From: Owenia fusiformis
Lineage: Eukaryota; Annelida; Polychaeta; Sabellida; Oweniidae
Direction of reading: 5' to 3'
Length of the DNA stretch: 64,000 bases
NCBI GenBank assembly: GCA_903813345.2
Contig: CAIIXF020000006.1
Location: 8,422,989 to 8,486,988, forward strand
Positions 10,100-25,100 of the stretch are shown piece after piece. The translations under genes and the position numbers were made by a program. The notes beneath the pieces are model-generated. The model saw nothing but the letters and a program-made list of their open reading frames with translations, did not search any database and was not told the origin of the DNA. The number at the start of each line of letters is the position of its first letter. Position 1 is the first letter of the stretch.

Positions 10100-13000
10100 G
10101 TAAGTGTGATATTAATATTTTACTTTGCATGAATCTTGCGATGCAGAAATTAAAATTATACAATTTATTTTTTTATTTCATTTTTTATTTCAGAGAAGAA
10201 AAACATGTTAAAGCAATTGCAAAAAATAATTACAATACAGTTACATGGTAGACGTACATTTTACAATACAGTATTGGTTAAACGTTAGTGTTCATTTTTT
10301 TTATCTAATTTCTTATATTTCGATTAACAAGGTTTAATATATATCACCTTATAGTTTTAATCGCGGAGATGATAAGTAAGTGAAATGAACCTCAACCATT
10401 CGTGATTTTTTTATTCATGGTGAAATACATTAATAACATTTTCCTACAATATCATATCAGTTAAGAACATTCAAGACAATTCATTAAAAAAATTCAATTC
10501 AATTCAATGATCATCTTTTGAATGGCAACATACAATTTAATATAAAAAATAGATATATACTTTTCTCTATATTGTTTTAGGAAAGACATCAGACATTTCT
10601 TTTGTTCTCGGTATCATATGTTCGGAATGAAATAAAACATCTATCCGAGCCTCATTGGAACAAAATGACATTTGATCTCTCAATATTGTAATTGTACAAA
10701 GAAAATTTTGGTTCATTTAAAAAAGAAAAGGTTTATCTATTTTTTATTTTTTTTATTTTTTGAAAATTTTTTGTCAAATGAACCAACTTTCCTGTGTATA
10801 ATTGAAAAGAACGCGCAGTTAGTGACGGACCGATCAGTTAAATCTCTTTTATATATTATATATATTTTATATATTTTAATTAGATCGTAATTCATAGCGG
10901 TACATTTAAATTTGTAACTTTAACTGACAGTTTCGTCACTACTGGGCATTAATAACTTTAATTATCATATTACCTGATTAGTATAATAATGGCAACGATG
11001 AACCTTTGTGGTGTTATTGTAATAACAGAACGATTGTCTGATGACATCAACAAATTCTTGCAATTCTGAATAGTATATCAGAAATTAAATATATAGTGAT
11101 CATGATTGCTCACATGTATGACGCATGAAGGCCCAAATACAGATATGGGATGATATGATTAAAGCTTCATAAAAACAAAATCAAAGCGAAACATTACACA
11201 AAAACGACAGTACTAATATATCCATTATTCTGTTTTAGATGATCATCATCAGAGTGTTTATTTTGACACAGCTCCTTATTTTAGAGTCGAGAGCTCAGAA
11301 GGGCAATGGCAAGGGAAACGGCAAGGGGTTAGGTAGGTAATTTTGGAACGTTATGCACTTGCGGATCCAGAAGCTAACAAGGGGGAGGGGCACATTTTAA
11401 ATCAGAAAAATTGGGCCCATTTTGATAATTTGGCCTAAAAAGGCCCACTAATTGAAGCCCTACTAAATTCTTGGGCCCAAAGATGCCCTATGGCCCCCTG
11501 GATCCGCCAGTGGGTAAGTGTGAGATATTTTATTGTAATTATCTTTGTTTCACGTACTAATTAAAACATGATATTAATGGTAGATACTTAACTATAATAT
11601 TGCGTAATTCATCGTGCTTTGATTATTTTAAACGTTTTCGATTATATTAATAATATTTTGTACTGTTTAAAAACTTGCGAAAAATTGTAAATACTAACCA
11701 TAATATATGTTGAGTAATTTATTGGGTTTTGATCATGTGTACTTGACTGTAAAAATATTGTTGTTTTTTACGATTTCGTACAACATGCAAAACATATTAT
11801 AAACTGATAAATAAACAAAACTATGATAAACGATGATATTATAATTTTCTGTGCTTTGGTTATTTTCTTTGCATTTCATATGTTTTTTAAGTGCTATGAA
11901 TATGTATACCTGTTAGCTTTTCGTTTCAGTGGATGGTTTACCGACTCCTGTTGTTTATACTTTTGACTTAGACACGGAAGGATTTACATCAATTCCACCG
12001 GATGCTTCGCTAAGGAATTGCGATAACATAGATAGTAAGTTATAAATCTTTTTATTTTATGTCATTCAGTTGACTCACAATGCAGTTCTTTTTTCATAAC
12101 TGATTCATATAATCGTATGTTCATTATTATTGTTATGTGCATTTTCTTAGTTGATCTTAAAATGCGTGTGAAAATATATATTTGCACCTATTGTATCTTT
12201 GAATCAAATGGAGTAAATACAGCCATGGTTCCTACTTATTTAAGATGTAAAACATCATTCTAATATTTAGAAGTTGAATCTAGCGATTTGATAGTAAATA
12301 TCGCATTAAGTACTCATTTCTCTGCAAACATGAGTGCCTGGAAAAACAACTATATCGGTAACAAACAATAGATGTGTTTTATCTATGTCTCATATTGAGA
12401 AATTCAATATATAAACAGGAGGTTAATAACATCCCCTACATTTTCAGACATCTTCGGGTCTTTGCTCGGCGGTAGGTTGTATATAGGCGGGTAGACTTTC
12501 CCCGTGAATATATGTACATTAGAGAGAGCAAAAAATACACGTTTTTTACCTCCACGCATGCGCAAAATAGGTTTTATGCTATGACAATAGATTAGAGTGT
12601 AAATCTAAAAAGCAGATTTTCCAAATACATGAGGCAGATACATGTTGACTGGATTACATTATATGGTTGAAAGATCATTCAGTAAACTTGGAAATTGCAA
12701 GTGACAAGTCTCATACTTCATTTATGAGAACTTACCAGTGTAAGGGAAGAGATGCATTAACTGTCTGCTGTAGAACAATAGAATCTCAGATATTGTGTTT
12801 GAATGACTTATTCAAGCAAATCTTATGATACTCACTTATTTTTAACTATTCTTTACGAGAGATTATGAATCCATTGGCAAATGACAGATTTTGTACTTCA
12901 TTTATGAGAACTTTCAGGTGTAAGGGAAGATGTAAATTGTCTCAGGTATTGTGTTTGAATGGCTATCAAGGTAAACCTTATGTAACTCAATTGTTTTCAA

Positions 13001-16000
13001 GCATTTTTGATTATGCAATTGGACAAAGGAGGAATTGCATAATTTCTATCCATTTGACAGCTATAAGATACAAAAAGTGTGAAGCGTTTTAATTTTGTTA
13101 TATTCGACTTAATAATGTATAGCAATTTTGTTCAACATGTTGAGCAAATATGATAGATATACACATATATAGATTATATAATATATTATACATACATGAA
13201 CAAAAATATTAAAAAATACAATGATTTCTTAACAGTGAAATTATTTTATTTGATTCGCAGCATGAGATTAATTATGCTTTAAACTGAAAATGTTCATTTC
13301 TAGAAGTCATGACTTTTTGTTATAGCCTCCATTTTTAGTGACCAACTTCATTGTTTGGCATCTGTGACAATACAGCCGGGCAGCAAGTCCATTGTTAGCA
13401 TTAAAATCCGTGACGTCATGATATATTAATCCGCTGACGTTCAACAAAAATTTTCTTCGTCAGAAATTTCTGAGATCTCTCATTTCGAAAATTGAATTGC
13501 TTGTAACGCGCAAAATGTATAATCATAATTCCTGAAATTACACAGAATCGTTGAGCTTAAGATACCTGATCTACGCCGTTAATATTGAAACAATCACGCA
13601 CTTCTGTCGTGGCGAACAGAAGTTTGTCAAATTTTCAACTTTTTGTTGAAAACACCGTATCAATTCGCAATTACTAAGCAAAAACGTAAAATTCATTATT
13701 GATTACTACCCTCGACGGAGCATATATATCTCTTCATATGCCCCTTGTATAAAATAACTCATTCGATTTAATATAAGTTGAGAAAACAAACATCACCAAG
13801 TGGTTAAAGACGATTCCAAACCTACCGCCATTAAAACTCTGAACTCAGTTTGACCTTTGTATGTTTTGACAGGACGGCATGACATCTATAGATGAAATCG
13901 AATTCTGAATGCATTCTATCAAGTTTTTAGACAAACTCCACTCTCTCTGGCATTTACCGTCATTCACAATCCCTTTTCAAAGAACTGTTACTATACCAGG
14001 AGGATATCCGGCCGAGAGAAGATAACTGGCCGGCCAGAAAGGGTTGTCTATTAGAGCCCCTTAGTCTATATCATGTGTATAGGAGTACATGGACTTCTAT
14101 ATACTGTACATAACATGTTGTTATAGTTTATCACTGCCTAGGTCATTTTGACCTGTGGCTGACAAAGGCACTCACTGTACATTTAAAGTAGTGGGGTGCA
14201 ATATTATATTTGAGGGGTCAGTCTCAAAATCACCTTTTTATTAAAGGCCACCTAAAAAGGAATTTTATGTTGTTGTTACTAATAAAACCCCATTCTAAGG
14301 TGTACCATCAAAGGGTCTAGTGCACTCTCCTTTATGATTTTCCCATGAACAAAATGAATCATTTTAGGTGTAACATAAAGAATACAATGTCACATAATAC
14401 TTTGGAAAATATTTAAGCATTTGGACCCACATGGGCTGAGGTTGAGGTCATTAAGTTCAGTAAAGGGTGTATTGACTTGACATTGGATGTGCTCCATTGA
14501 CTTAACATGTGGATACCATCAGATTCCAATGGAGGCCATTGGTTTCTATTGATTTTCACAAAAATACCTAAAATACACTATGACCTGAATTGATTGCAAA
14601 TTAAATAATTTGACAATATGACACAAATGGTATATCACTGTCACATCAGATGTCCAAATATGAAGTTTGCAATCGATTCACGTCACACTTCAAATTAAAA
14701 GTTTATACATTTTTCATCATTTTTTCCTACAAAATGGCTATAGAAAAATGCTTCAAAAGCAACTTATTACACTTATGAAACGCCATACAACTTTGTAAAT
14801 CCAAAGATTTTACTGTTATGTTTCATTAATTAAAAACATATTTGGATAAGATGTAGGGATGTGTACTATGCAAATGGATTTTGACAGACACAAAAATACT
14901 TCGTGGTTTGGAATCTATACCGCTACACTTCCTCATGGGGAGATCATAATGGAGAATGCACTGCTTCCTTTCAGTGAGAGCACCTGGGTGCTGTATTATA
15001 GATACTTTTGCATTTTGGTTTGGTATATTTTATCTCAATTCCAGATTAAATTTCACTTATCATTTCATCTCAACTAAGAAAATTATATTACAAAAGGGTA
15101 AATAGGAAATGGAAATTCCATACAGTATGCTATTGCAATATAGCCGGTAGATTTATTTTTTTTAAAACTGAACATTATTTTCCATGCCTGTTTAAAAGAT
15201 TTCATTTCAATCTCTAGATTATTCCAAATTAAATTGTCAATGTAATTTATTATTTTATTTAACACACTAGTAAGTTATAAGTTAACAGGTGTTTAATACA
15301 ATGTATTAGCTCCTGCACATCCATGGAACATGTTTGGTCCTTTGTCTATGCAGCTAGCTACATATTCTTTGGTTTAGTTAAACATGAAAATTGTAACTTG
15401 TTAATTAAAAAAAACCAGAGAACTATTGGCATTCATGACATGCTGCCAGCTGATGGCTAATAAGAATCAAGTACAGTAGGGCAAGTTATTTTAAACAATC
15501 ATATCTTTCAACATGAGTGAGTACTTTATGACCATAAATACAGTGGTTTCCATGTTTTCTTTTATTAAACAATAAGTTTTCTGTCAAGTAAAGTCCCCAT
15601 GTTATTAAAAATACCAATCAACTCTCTGAGAAATTATGGATTACCACCCCACCCTCTCACTTTTTTAAAGTGTTAGGCTTATTTTCTAATAATTATCAAA
15701 ATTAAATTTTCTAATTAAAGGATAGGTATTGATATGGTGAAATGAATTCAACAATGTTTTTTTCTTAAACCATTTACTGAAAACATTCTGTTAAAACACA
15801 GTCCTTTATGTAATGTTGACTGATTGACAACAATTTAATGCAAAAATATTGATATATTTTATATAACTGTTTTTGTTAACTTCATTTCATTCCTAACATA
15901 TGATACCAAGAACAAAAGAAGTGTCTATGTGTTTTCCAAAACAATATAGAGAAAAGTATATACATACATATTTTTCAAATTATAATGTTACCATCCAAAA

Positions 16001-19000
16001 TATGACCATTAAATTGATGATGCGTAATATTTTCAGAATTTTCTGATGACTGGTTTAAGAGAAATTTGTTCAAAAAGTTCACCATATCTTCTGAAAGGGG
16101 GATGGAAATTGAAATGTGATTTAGTTAAAGACTAGATGCGAGTAGACATAATCTTGATTTACGTCATTAAATATTCAAAAATCAGAAATAGTGATGTCAT
16201 ATTTGAAATCTATATGTAAAAGTACATCTAGAAATATGGTTTTGAAAATTGTTTATCAACTTTGAAAATTAATTTTTTTTCGAAAGATTGATTTCTCGTT
16301 CGGGTTGATTCCCCACAGAACCAATGTTACAAACTCTCAAAAAGTGAAATATCTTTTCTTGAATTGGACAGATAACATTTTCTTTTACTGGACATATTTA
16401 AATTTGCATAACTATTAGTAGACTACGGCCCACTCTGATAATTGTAACTCCTTCCTTACATAAAAGGTTACACATTCCAACCTATTTCAAACCATCTGTA
16501 TGATGATACTAGACACTTTCTGGGTAGTTGGACTTTCTATAGGGGTGGCAGACGGCCCTCAGACCAATTTATACCCTCACCCCCAAAAAACCATGGGGGT
16601 ACTTTAATACCACCCAATAAAAAGAATACTAATGCATGTCAGATATTCATTGTTTTATATTGGGTAGGGCATGTTATGGTTAGTAAGTGCCAGAAATTTC
16701 CAATCTCTAACTGATATGGTTACCATAGAAACAGTATTTATATCTTGAAATATTCTCAATTTGACCCCTCCCAAATGTGTCCTTTTGATCTCAAAGTGAA
16801 ATATTTACATATCTGTTTGGATTTTATGGCTGCTACTTTGTCAAAACTTGAATCAATATGTATATTTTAACATCAAAACACTGAAAAGTGTTCATAATGA
16901 TCCTATAAATCAATAATATTTATCAAATATAGTCACACATAGCTGCTTTTAGGGAAAAGTGGGCGTGGCATTTTTTGGTATGTGTGTACTTGTTGCAGCA
17001 TTAAATGAAAAATACATATTATACTAACAACAATTGACATTTAATTAGCATCTACTTATGTTGTGTAGCATTGTAATATGTTCATTATCATTATTAGACA
17101 CTTTAAATATTTTATATAAGTGTTATCCTGACTCTTCCCTTTATCCCTACACCCTTCAAGGTGGGCATTACCAATCATGTCAAGTTAACATTTCTGTTTG
17201 ATTTATTTTTACCATAGACAAGGTACAAAAGCTTTACCATGAGTACTGACCTTATCAGGTGCTAAACTGATGAATGGATAGGTATATGGCAGCACTTGTG
17301 CTGGTTGGACTACACGCTAGCATCTACCATAGACACATATTGATTTACCATATTTGTTATTTTGGATTAAAGTAAAACTGCTTTTGCATCAAACTTAATG
17401 AGATTCAGATTGTGTTTGAAACGAGATGATCTTCAGATTTTGTGTGAACCTTAAATTCATGACAATCAAAAGAATTCAACATTTAGGAAGTCAACATTAA
17501 GATTTTTAATATCGTCTCAACGACATATCCCGCTTTATCCCATACTTGGTCGTGTTTCAGGTACATAAAGCAGGTTTGTAAAAACTTATATTTTCATCAG
17601 CGGGCAGATATAGCTTTACGTCCCGTTGCGAGCGGGCAGATATAGTATATCTGCCCACTCCGTCACAATCGCCCTCAGGCAGATATATTATATTTGCCTC
17701 GGGATAGTCCCAATATCCTGAACCTCATATAGGATAATCTCTATGTATCGCCAGGTTTATCACCCGCTCAGTAATCCCCTGCAGGAATTTCATTCTGTGT
17801 AATTTCTCATATTTTCGTATTTTAGTATATGATAAATAATTTTGGGTACAAGGTATAACCCTTGGGAAATACAATATTCTACCCTCAAACCCTCGGGGAG
17901 GTATATTCTATTTCCCTCAGATATATTGTATTTCCCTGTATTAAAAACTTCCAATTAATTAAACCTCATATATAATGCACACCATTTTAAATATGAATCA
18001 AAACTATAAATTAGTGATATCCATGTTTCTAACGAAAGCATGAATTTGAAAGAAACAAATATTCTACTCATATGGTATAAAGATATTACCAGTTGTGTCC
18101 ATTTTAGATTTGATTGAAGAACTTGAATTAGAGGCAATTTTGAAATTACAATATATTAAAAGAGGCTCTGTTGCTTAGATGGGAGAATCAATTAGCTGCA
18201 TTGTTCAGTTTATGACAAAATTGATGTTTAGTGTTACTTTCATGAACACCCATCCTGTAAAATAGCATTTGGAATCTAGTAGTTTGTATATAGATGAATC
18301 AGATAAGGCATTGTCAAGGGAAAATATCCAACAAAATTACTAGTTTGCTCATGAAATTAGGCATACTTTAACTTGAAACAATTTGTAACACTCAATTTTT
18401 GGAGATCGAAGTAATAATGATGGAAAACAAGCAATTTTAAAATATTTATGTTTTACCCAAATTTTTAAAGATTTTTGTTAGCCTTTGTTTTGTCTGTTTT
18501 ACTCTCAAATAAATCATGGTCATCAATTCTATTCTGACAAAATCATCATTTACCAATTTTAAAATAAAATATTACTGGTTAGAGAATGTGATTTCTTACT
18601 TTAGGTTATATTTATATCCCAATTTATATGTATAATAATAATTGATGAAGACGAATAGAGATTATCCTCTATGAGGTTCAGGGTATTGGAATTATCCCGA
18701 GGCCAATATAATATATCTGGCTGATGGTTGTAGGTCCCGAGGGAAGATATTTTCTATTGGCCAAAGACCATAGGTACTGAGGGAAGATATATTATATTCA
18801 CCAAGGGATAATCCTAATAGCATGAACTGACTATAGGATGATCTGTTTATCCCATATCAATCTTTCTTATCTGGTTCACATTGTTCAATTGGCCAGAGTT
18901 AGAAAGAATTCAACCATATGAATGTATTCATGACTAATTTTGTTTTCTTGGCCTTAGGAGGATTCTCCTGTTTTTTAAGTATTCATCTACATATTCTCGA

Positions 19001-22000
19001 ATCATTGATTATTAACATATGTATTAAGTATGCTACTTCCCTCATTGCTAATCATACACAAATGATGATTATGACTTAGTGGGCAGGTGTAATATATCTG
19101 CCCTCTCAGGCCGGGACATTAGCTATATCTGCCCGCTGATAAAAATATAAGTATTTATAAACCTGCTATATGTATCTGAAACATGTCCAAGTATGGGACA
19201 AATGTATCTACTTTTTTTTGATTTCATACACTAAACAGATTTGTTTAGGAATTATTTGAAGTATTTCAAAAACATATACCGAACCACTATTGAAGGAATC
19301 ATTGAAAATACTAATAGAAATTATACTGTACCTTCCAGAGAATAGCTTTTTGTTAACTATGAGCCAATGAATGAATGGATGCATTTTATTATAACTGCAT
19401 ATTAGAATCAAGTATAATCTTTAATCCATTGGATAGATCATGCATTGCCTGATGTTGAGGTATTGATAAAAGAATCAGCAAGTGTCTGACAAAATAGATT
19501 TTAGTGTTATGTATTAGGCAAAATATTAGGAAGGGTATAAATGGTCTCCAATCTTTCTAGTTTTGAGTATTACGTCTTCTTGCTTTGATTCAAATTATCC
19601 TCGGTCACTATTTGTAACCCCTCCCTCCTTCCCCATTTAGGCCATGGATATGAAGATGATATAGAGGTTATGTGAAGGATACTAGGGAAGGGTTAATAGC
19701 CAGAGTTATATTAGTTCATTTAAGTTTAATCATAAATGTTATGCAATTCACACTAGCATCAAATATCATACCAAAAGGATTGAACCGTTCATTACTTTTC
19801 AATTGCAGTAAACATGGTAAAATGGTTCTAAATATTGAAGCCTGTTGAACAAGCATATTAATTAATTGTAACTCATAGCTCTAGATGACTTGAACTTATC
19901 CATTCATATTCTAGGAACAAGTCAATGAATAAGTAAGACTTGACTCTTGACAGACTTAAAAGACCGAGGACCCTATAAGACTTAAACTAAAAGTTCATTT
20001 GACCATTGATGACCTATGATAGGGAAGGGTCAGGATAACACTTATATAAAATATTTAAAGTGTCTAATAATGATAATAAACATATTACAATGTTACACAA
20101 CATTAGTAGATGCTAATTAAATGTCAATTATTGTTAGTGTAATCTGCATTTTTCATTTAATGCTGCAACAAGCGCACAAGTACCAAAAAGTGCCACGCCC
20201 ACTTTTCCCTGAAAGCAGCTATGTGTGACTATATTTGATAAATATTATTGATTTATAGGATCATTATATCAACTTTTAAGTGTTTTAGTGTTAATATAGA
20301 CATAATATTACAAATTTTGACAAAGTAGCAGCCATAAAATCCAAAAAGATTTTGAAATATTTCACTTTGAGAACAAAGGGACACATTTGGGAGGGGGTCA
20401 AATTGAGAATATTTCGAGATATAAATACTGTTTCTATGGTAACCATATAAGTTAGAGATTGGAAATTTCTGGCACTTATTAACCATAACATGCCCTACCC
20501 AATATAAAACAATGAATATCTGACATGCATTATTATTCTTTTTATTGGGTGGTATTAAAGTACCCCCATGGCTTTTTGGGGGTAGGGGTATAAATTGGTC
20601 TGAGGGCCGTCTGCCACCCCTATAGAAAGTCCAACTACCCAAAAAGTGTCCAGTATAATCATACAGATGGTTTGAAATAGGTTGGAATGTGTAACCTTTC
20701 ATGTAAGGAAGGTTGCATTTCTAGAGCACTTCTACAGAATGGGTTACAGTCTATAGATACATAAGGGTTATTTGAAAATTGAATCACTAAAACAAATGTA
20801 ATTTAATTTAAAGGGAACTTTTTGCTATACCCGCCATGTTATCTGACCCGAACGAGCCACCTGGTGGTGAAACTGGTAACTACCTACTCGCAACTGCTTT
20901 ATTGTTACCCTTTTGATATGAAATTGCCTTGGATCATATCTCATTGCAACCAGATCCACATATATTTTTAAAATATCCGAGTCATGACCTTCCCTATCCC
21001 ATTGGAAGTTATTATGTAATATAACATAATACAACCCTAAACAAGCACTCTAATATACAACGATTTAAATTTGGCGATACTCTTCACAATAATGTGTTCA
21101 TTCCAGCAATATTACATGGGTGTGGTATTCTTACTTTTGAATCGAAATCCAAATGTAACGATATGAATTCTTTCCAATATAACATTGGAAGATCAGTTTT
21201 TAATTTAAATATGAAGCCTGCCAGGGAAGCGGTTATTGGTGATTTAGGATGGCGTCCGATTTTGAATACCATTGACAAAAGAATAATAGATTATTACCTT
21301 CATCTACAGAAGCGCATGGAAAAAAGTACACTTTTTAGAAATATATTTATGGAAATGTTTAAGCGTTTCGAAGATAATAAGATTTCATCCTGGCCCTATA
21401 TTAAATCAATTTCTGATACCCTAATTAAACATGGCCTAGATAGTTGTTTAAAGTCAACTGATCAAACTTGGTATAAGTCCTTCCTAGAAATTTCTAATGA
21501 AATGAAGAATACAGATTTTTTCGGAGCGATAGATAAAAGAACATCACTGAAAACTTACACTGTTCTTAAGAAACATACATTTAAAGAGAACTACCTCCAA
21601 GATGACATCGATTTCTATTGCTCCAGGTTAAAATTCATGGCAAGAACTGGGTGCTTTAACTTGGAGGAGGATAATAAACGATGGAAGAAAAGTGATGGAA
21701 TTTGCCCTCATTGTAAAAGTAATGACATTGAAGATTTAATTCACCGATTCATTGTATGCCCTAAGTTCATTAATGAAAGGTTACAATTTATAAATGATAT
21801 AACTTCAAAATGTGACGCTCTTTTAGTAGCTGAATTCATCTCTCTCTCTCCTGAGGAGAAGCTAAAATACATGTTAGGGGATGATGTCTTTGAAATTTGG
21901 GGGAAAGAACAAGGTAGAATGTTTGACAAGTGTTTTAAAAGGTTTTTAAAATCAGTTTATATTAAATTCTCAAAATGAATGTTTTTAGTAAGTTGTAATA

Positions 22001-22076
22001 ATTGTTTTATCTTAACATGTACATTCGACGCACCTTTGCATTGCAGAGCGTGCCACTGTTTCAAAAGTGTAGATCG

Positions 22077-22107
<31 letters not shown>

Positions 22108-25100
22108 ATTACTTAAAAAAGTGCTTATATTTAATTGTATAAAAAGACCAAAAGAATTTCTTACAACCATGTATAATGATTACTTTATTGCGAACAGTTT
22201 AATCCATAACAGAGATACAAGAAATAGATTTGATCTTAGAGCTTATAACTTTAAATCAACATTTGGTCAAAAATCAATTAATCGTACATGTCAAATTATC
22301 TGGAATGAACTTCCAAACTCAATTAGAGAAATCAATAGCAGGGATAAAAAAACTGATTACAAAAAATTACTTTTGAAAAATCATATGTTTGTATGTTAAA
22401 TGTTATGTTTAGACTATATTTTATATAGCAAAAGCCATATAGTTGTTACTTTTGCTAATTTTGCTTTTACATGTGAGAATGGGTCCCCCATAACTATATT
22501 CATACAGTAATATTTTCACATTGTATAATATGTTTATGTATATTATATTATAATGTAAATGTATGTTATATCATAAATATAGAGTAAAATTAAGATAGTT
22601 TAATGTAGAAAATGCTGAATGTAATAATACCTGTATTTCTCATTGTTCCATTTTCTTTCCTTATTCAAAGGATAGGTATCGATATGGAGAACTGGATTCA
22701 ACAATGTTTTTCTCTTAAGCAAATCATTGAAAACATTCTGAAAAAAACATGGTATTTTAAGTAATGTTGACTGATTGACAACAATTTAATGCGAAAATTA
22801 TTTAGAAATATTTTATATAACTGTTTTTGTTCACATTTTTTGTTTTTTAGAGCAATTGTTTTTGCTCCTTTCTACCATTTCTTGAGAAATAAATAAAATG
22901 TCTTTCCGAACCTTGTTGGAACAAAATAGCATATACAACATATTTTTAGACCTCTCAATATTAAAGTTATAGAATTTTTGGTTGATTTAATAAAAGTATT
23001 CAAAAAATTAAAACAAAATCCCCCCAAAATAGATAAACATTAACAAGATACTTTTTTAAAATCAACCAAAATTTCCTTTGTACAATTACAATACATGTTG
23101 TGTTTATGTTGTTTTGTTCCAATGAGGTTCGGAAAGATGTTTCATTTCACTCTGGAAACATGATACCAAGAACAAAACAAGTGTTTGATGTGTTTTTTAA
23201 AACAATATAGATGGAAATACACTCCCCTCCATAAGTTTGGCAACCTTTTTTCCCCATTGAACTATGTGTTAAAGCCTCTTTACGTTTGAATTTTTATTTA
23301 CTTAACCGGCTATGAAATAACTTATAATATTGATGGAAACGTAACTTGACTTTAATTTCAATACCTCCAAATTTTCTCAATTTTTTTCCTCAATTACAAT
23401 AGGTCGAAAATTGATGATAAAGTTGATGAATTTTTGAAAATCGTCATTGATCCCCAATAATGGGGGAAAAAAGGTTGCCAAACGTATGGAGGGGAGTGTA
23501 TGTATATCTATTTCAAATTATATTGTTACCATTCAAAAGATCGCCATTAAATTGACAATTTGTAAGATTTTCAGAATTTTTTGATGACTGGTTTAAGAGA
23601 AACGTGTTCGCCATATCGATACCCATTCTTTAGTTTGTTTTATAAGATTCATCAAGAAGCAGTATAGTGAACAAGCCATTATTTCATAACAAACTATTGT
23701 AATTAAATGCTTTATATATCCAAAGGGATATCAAGCTGTTAGGATATTGTATTAAATGTATGTAATATTACTGCTCAATAATTTTTTTTTACCAAGCGCT
23801 TGTCTAGTAATATATACAGGGTGTTCCAAAAGTAACAGGACTGGTGCTGGAATTTTGTCAATTCTGCATCGATTGTGTTAAATTTTTCACAACTTGAACT
23901 TTGAAGTAATGCAGCAAAAATTGTAAAGTTTAAGAAAAAATGATAAAATGTGGGTAGAGTTATGGTTACTATAGTAACACGACATCACAAAACCCGGGGC
24001 AACATTTTCATGAAAATGTGATATCTAACATTTTTGTATTACTAAGAAAAGTATCTAATTCACCTATAACAGTACAACATTTTTTGTTTGTTTTATTAGT
24101 TGCTTTGTTATGGTGTTGTTATACAACTCATATTCAAGTATGATTTCATTATAATAATATTTATTTAATTTCCTGGAATATCACGTATAACAGTCTGCAC
24201 AATTCACGATTGAGTTTTTGAAAAGACCCAATTTGAAGCCAGTCATCCACCTTAATAACCCACCTGCCTGTAAGTCAGCATTAAAGACCACTACAGCTAT
24301 AGATATTATTTTTATGGAGAATGGAATGGTAACCAGTGGGGCAAAACCTTTAAAGATGAAATGACCTTCTCCAAGTTGTCCAATCGACCCTGCGATGTCC
24401 TCAAATGAGTTCATTGATGTTTTTGAGTTATGTATACAGAGTGCTACTCTTGTACTGACCAAAGAGGAGCCTATTTTTCAAAGTAGAGGATACATAGGAA
24501 TATCAAATGATGTAAAGCAATTGTAACTTCCACCAGTTGTTGCATTTCAACTTTGATATGGGATGTACAAATTGCTTAAAGTCTGTGAAACTTTCTAGAT
24601 ATTTTTATATGTATATTTGTTTTTAACAACATCCTAGACTACTTTACAGTGAATTTTATAGTTAAACTAACAGAAACTCCAAATGTAGTATAGGGTGAAA
24701 TATGCGTGTACATTTACCCGAGATATTGTACAACGCAAATTCAAGTTGTACACTCCCCTCCATAAGTTTGGCAACCTTTGCTTTGTGGGGAGGGGAGTGT
24801 ATGTTTTGTACCTTACCATCACCGTGCATTTGTGAAGGTTGAACTATAAAATTCATAGTCAAGCTCACTGTCTAGGATGTTGTGACAGACATTTAAATAT
24901 GTAAAAATATTTAGGAACTAAATCAGATCTTTCTGAAACTATGAAAACATCAGTTTGCTCAAATTCCATCACTCTTGTGTTGTACCATACCCTTCACCTT
25001 CAATTGTCATGCTTAATATGGTACACACCCTGTTGACTATGGATTGTATGCTGTTGTACTATTTTAACCCTTTGAACACTAATGCAGATGAACATGTTTT

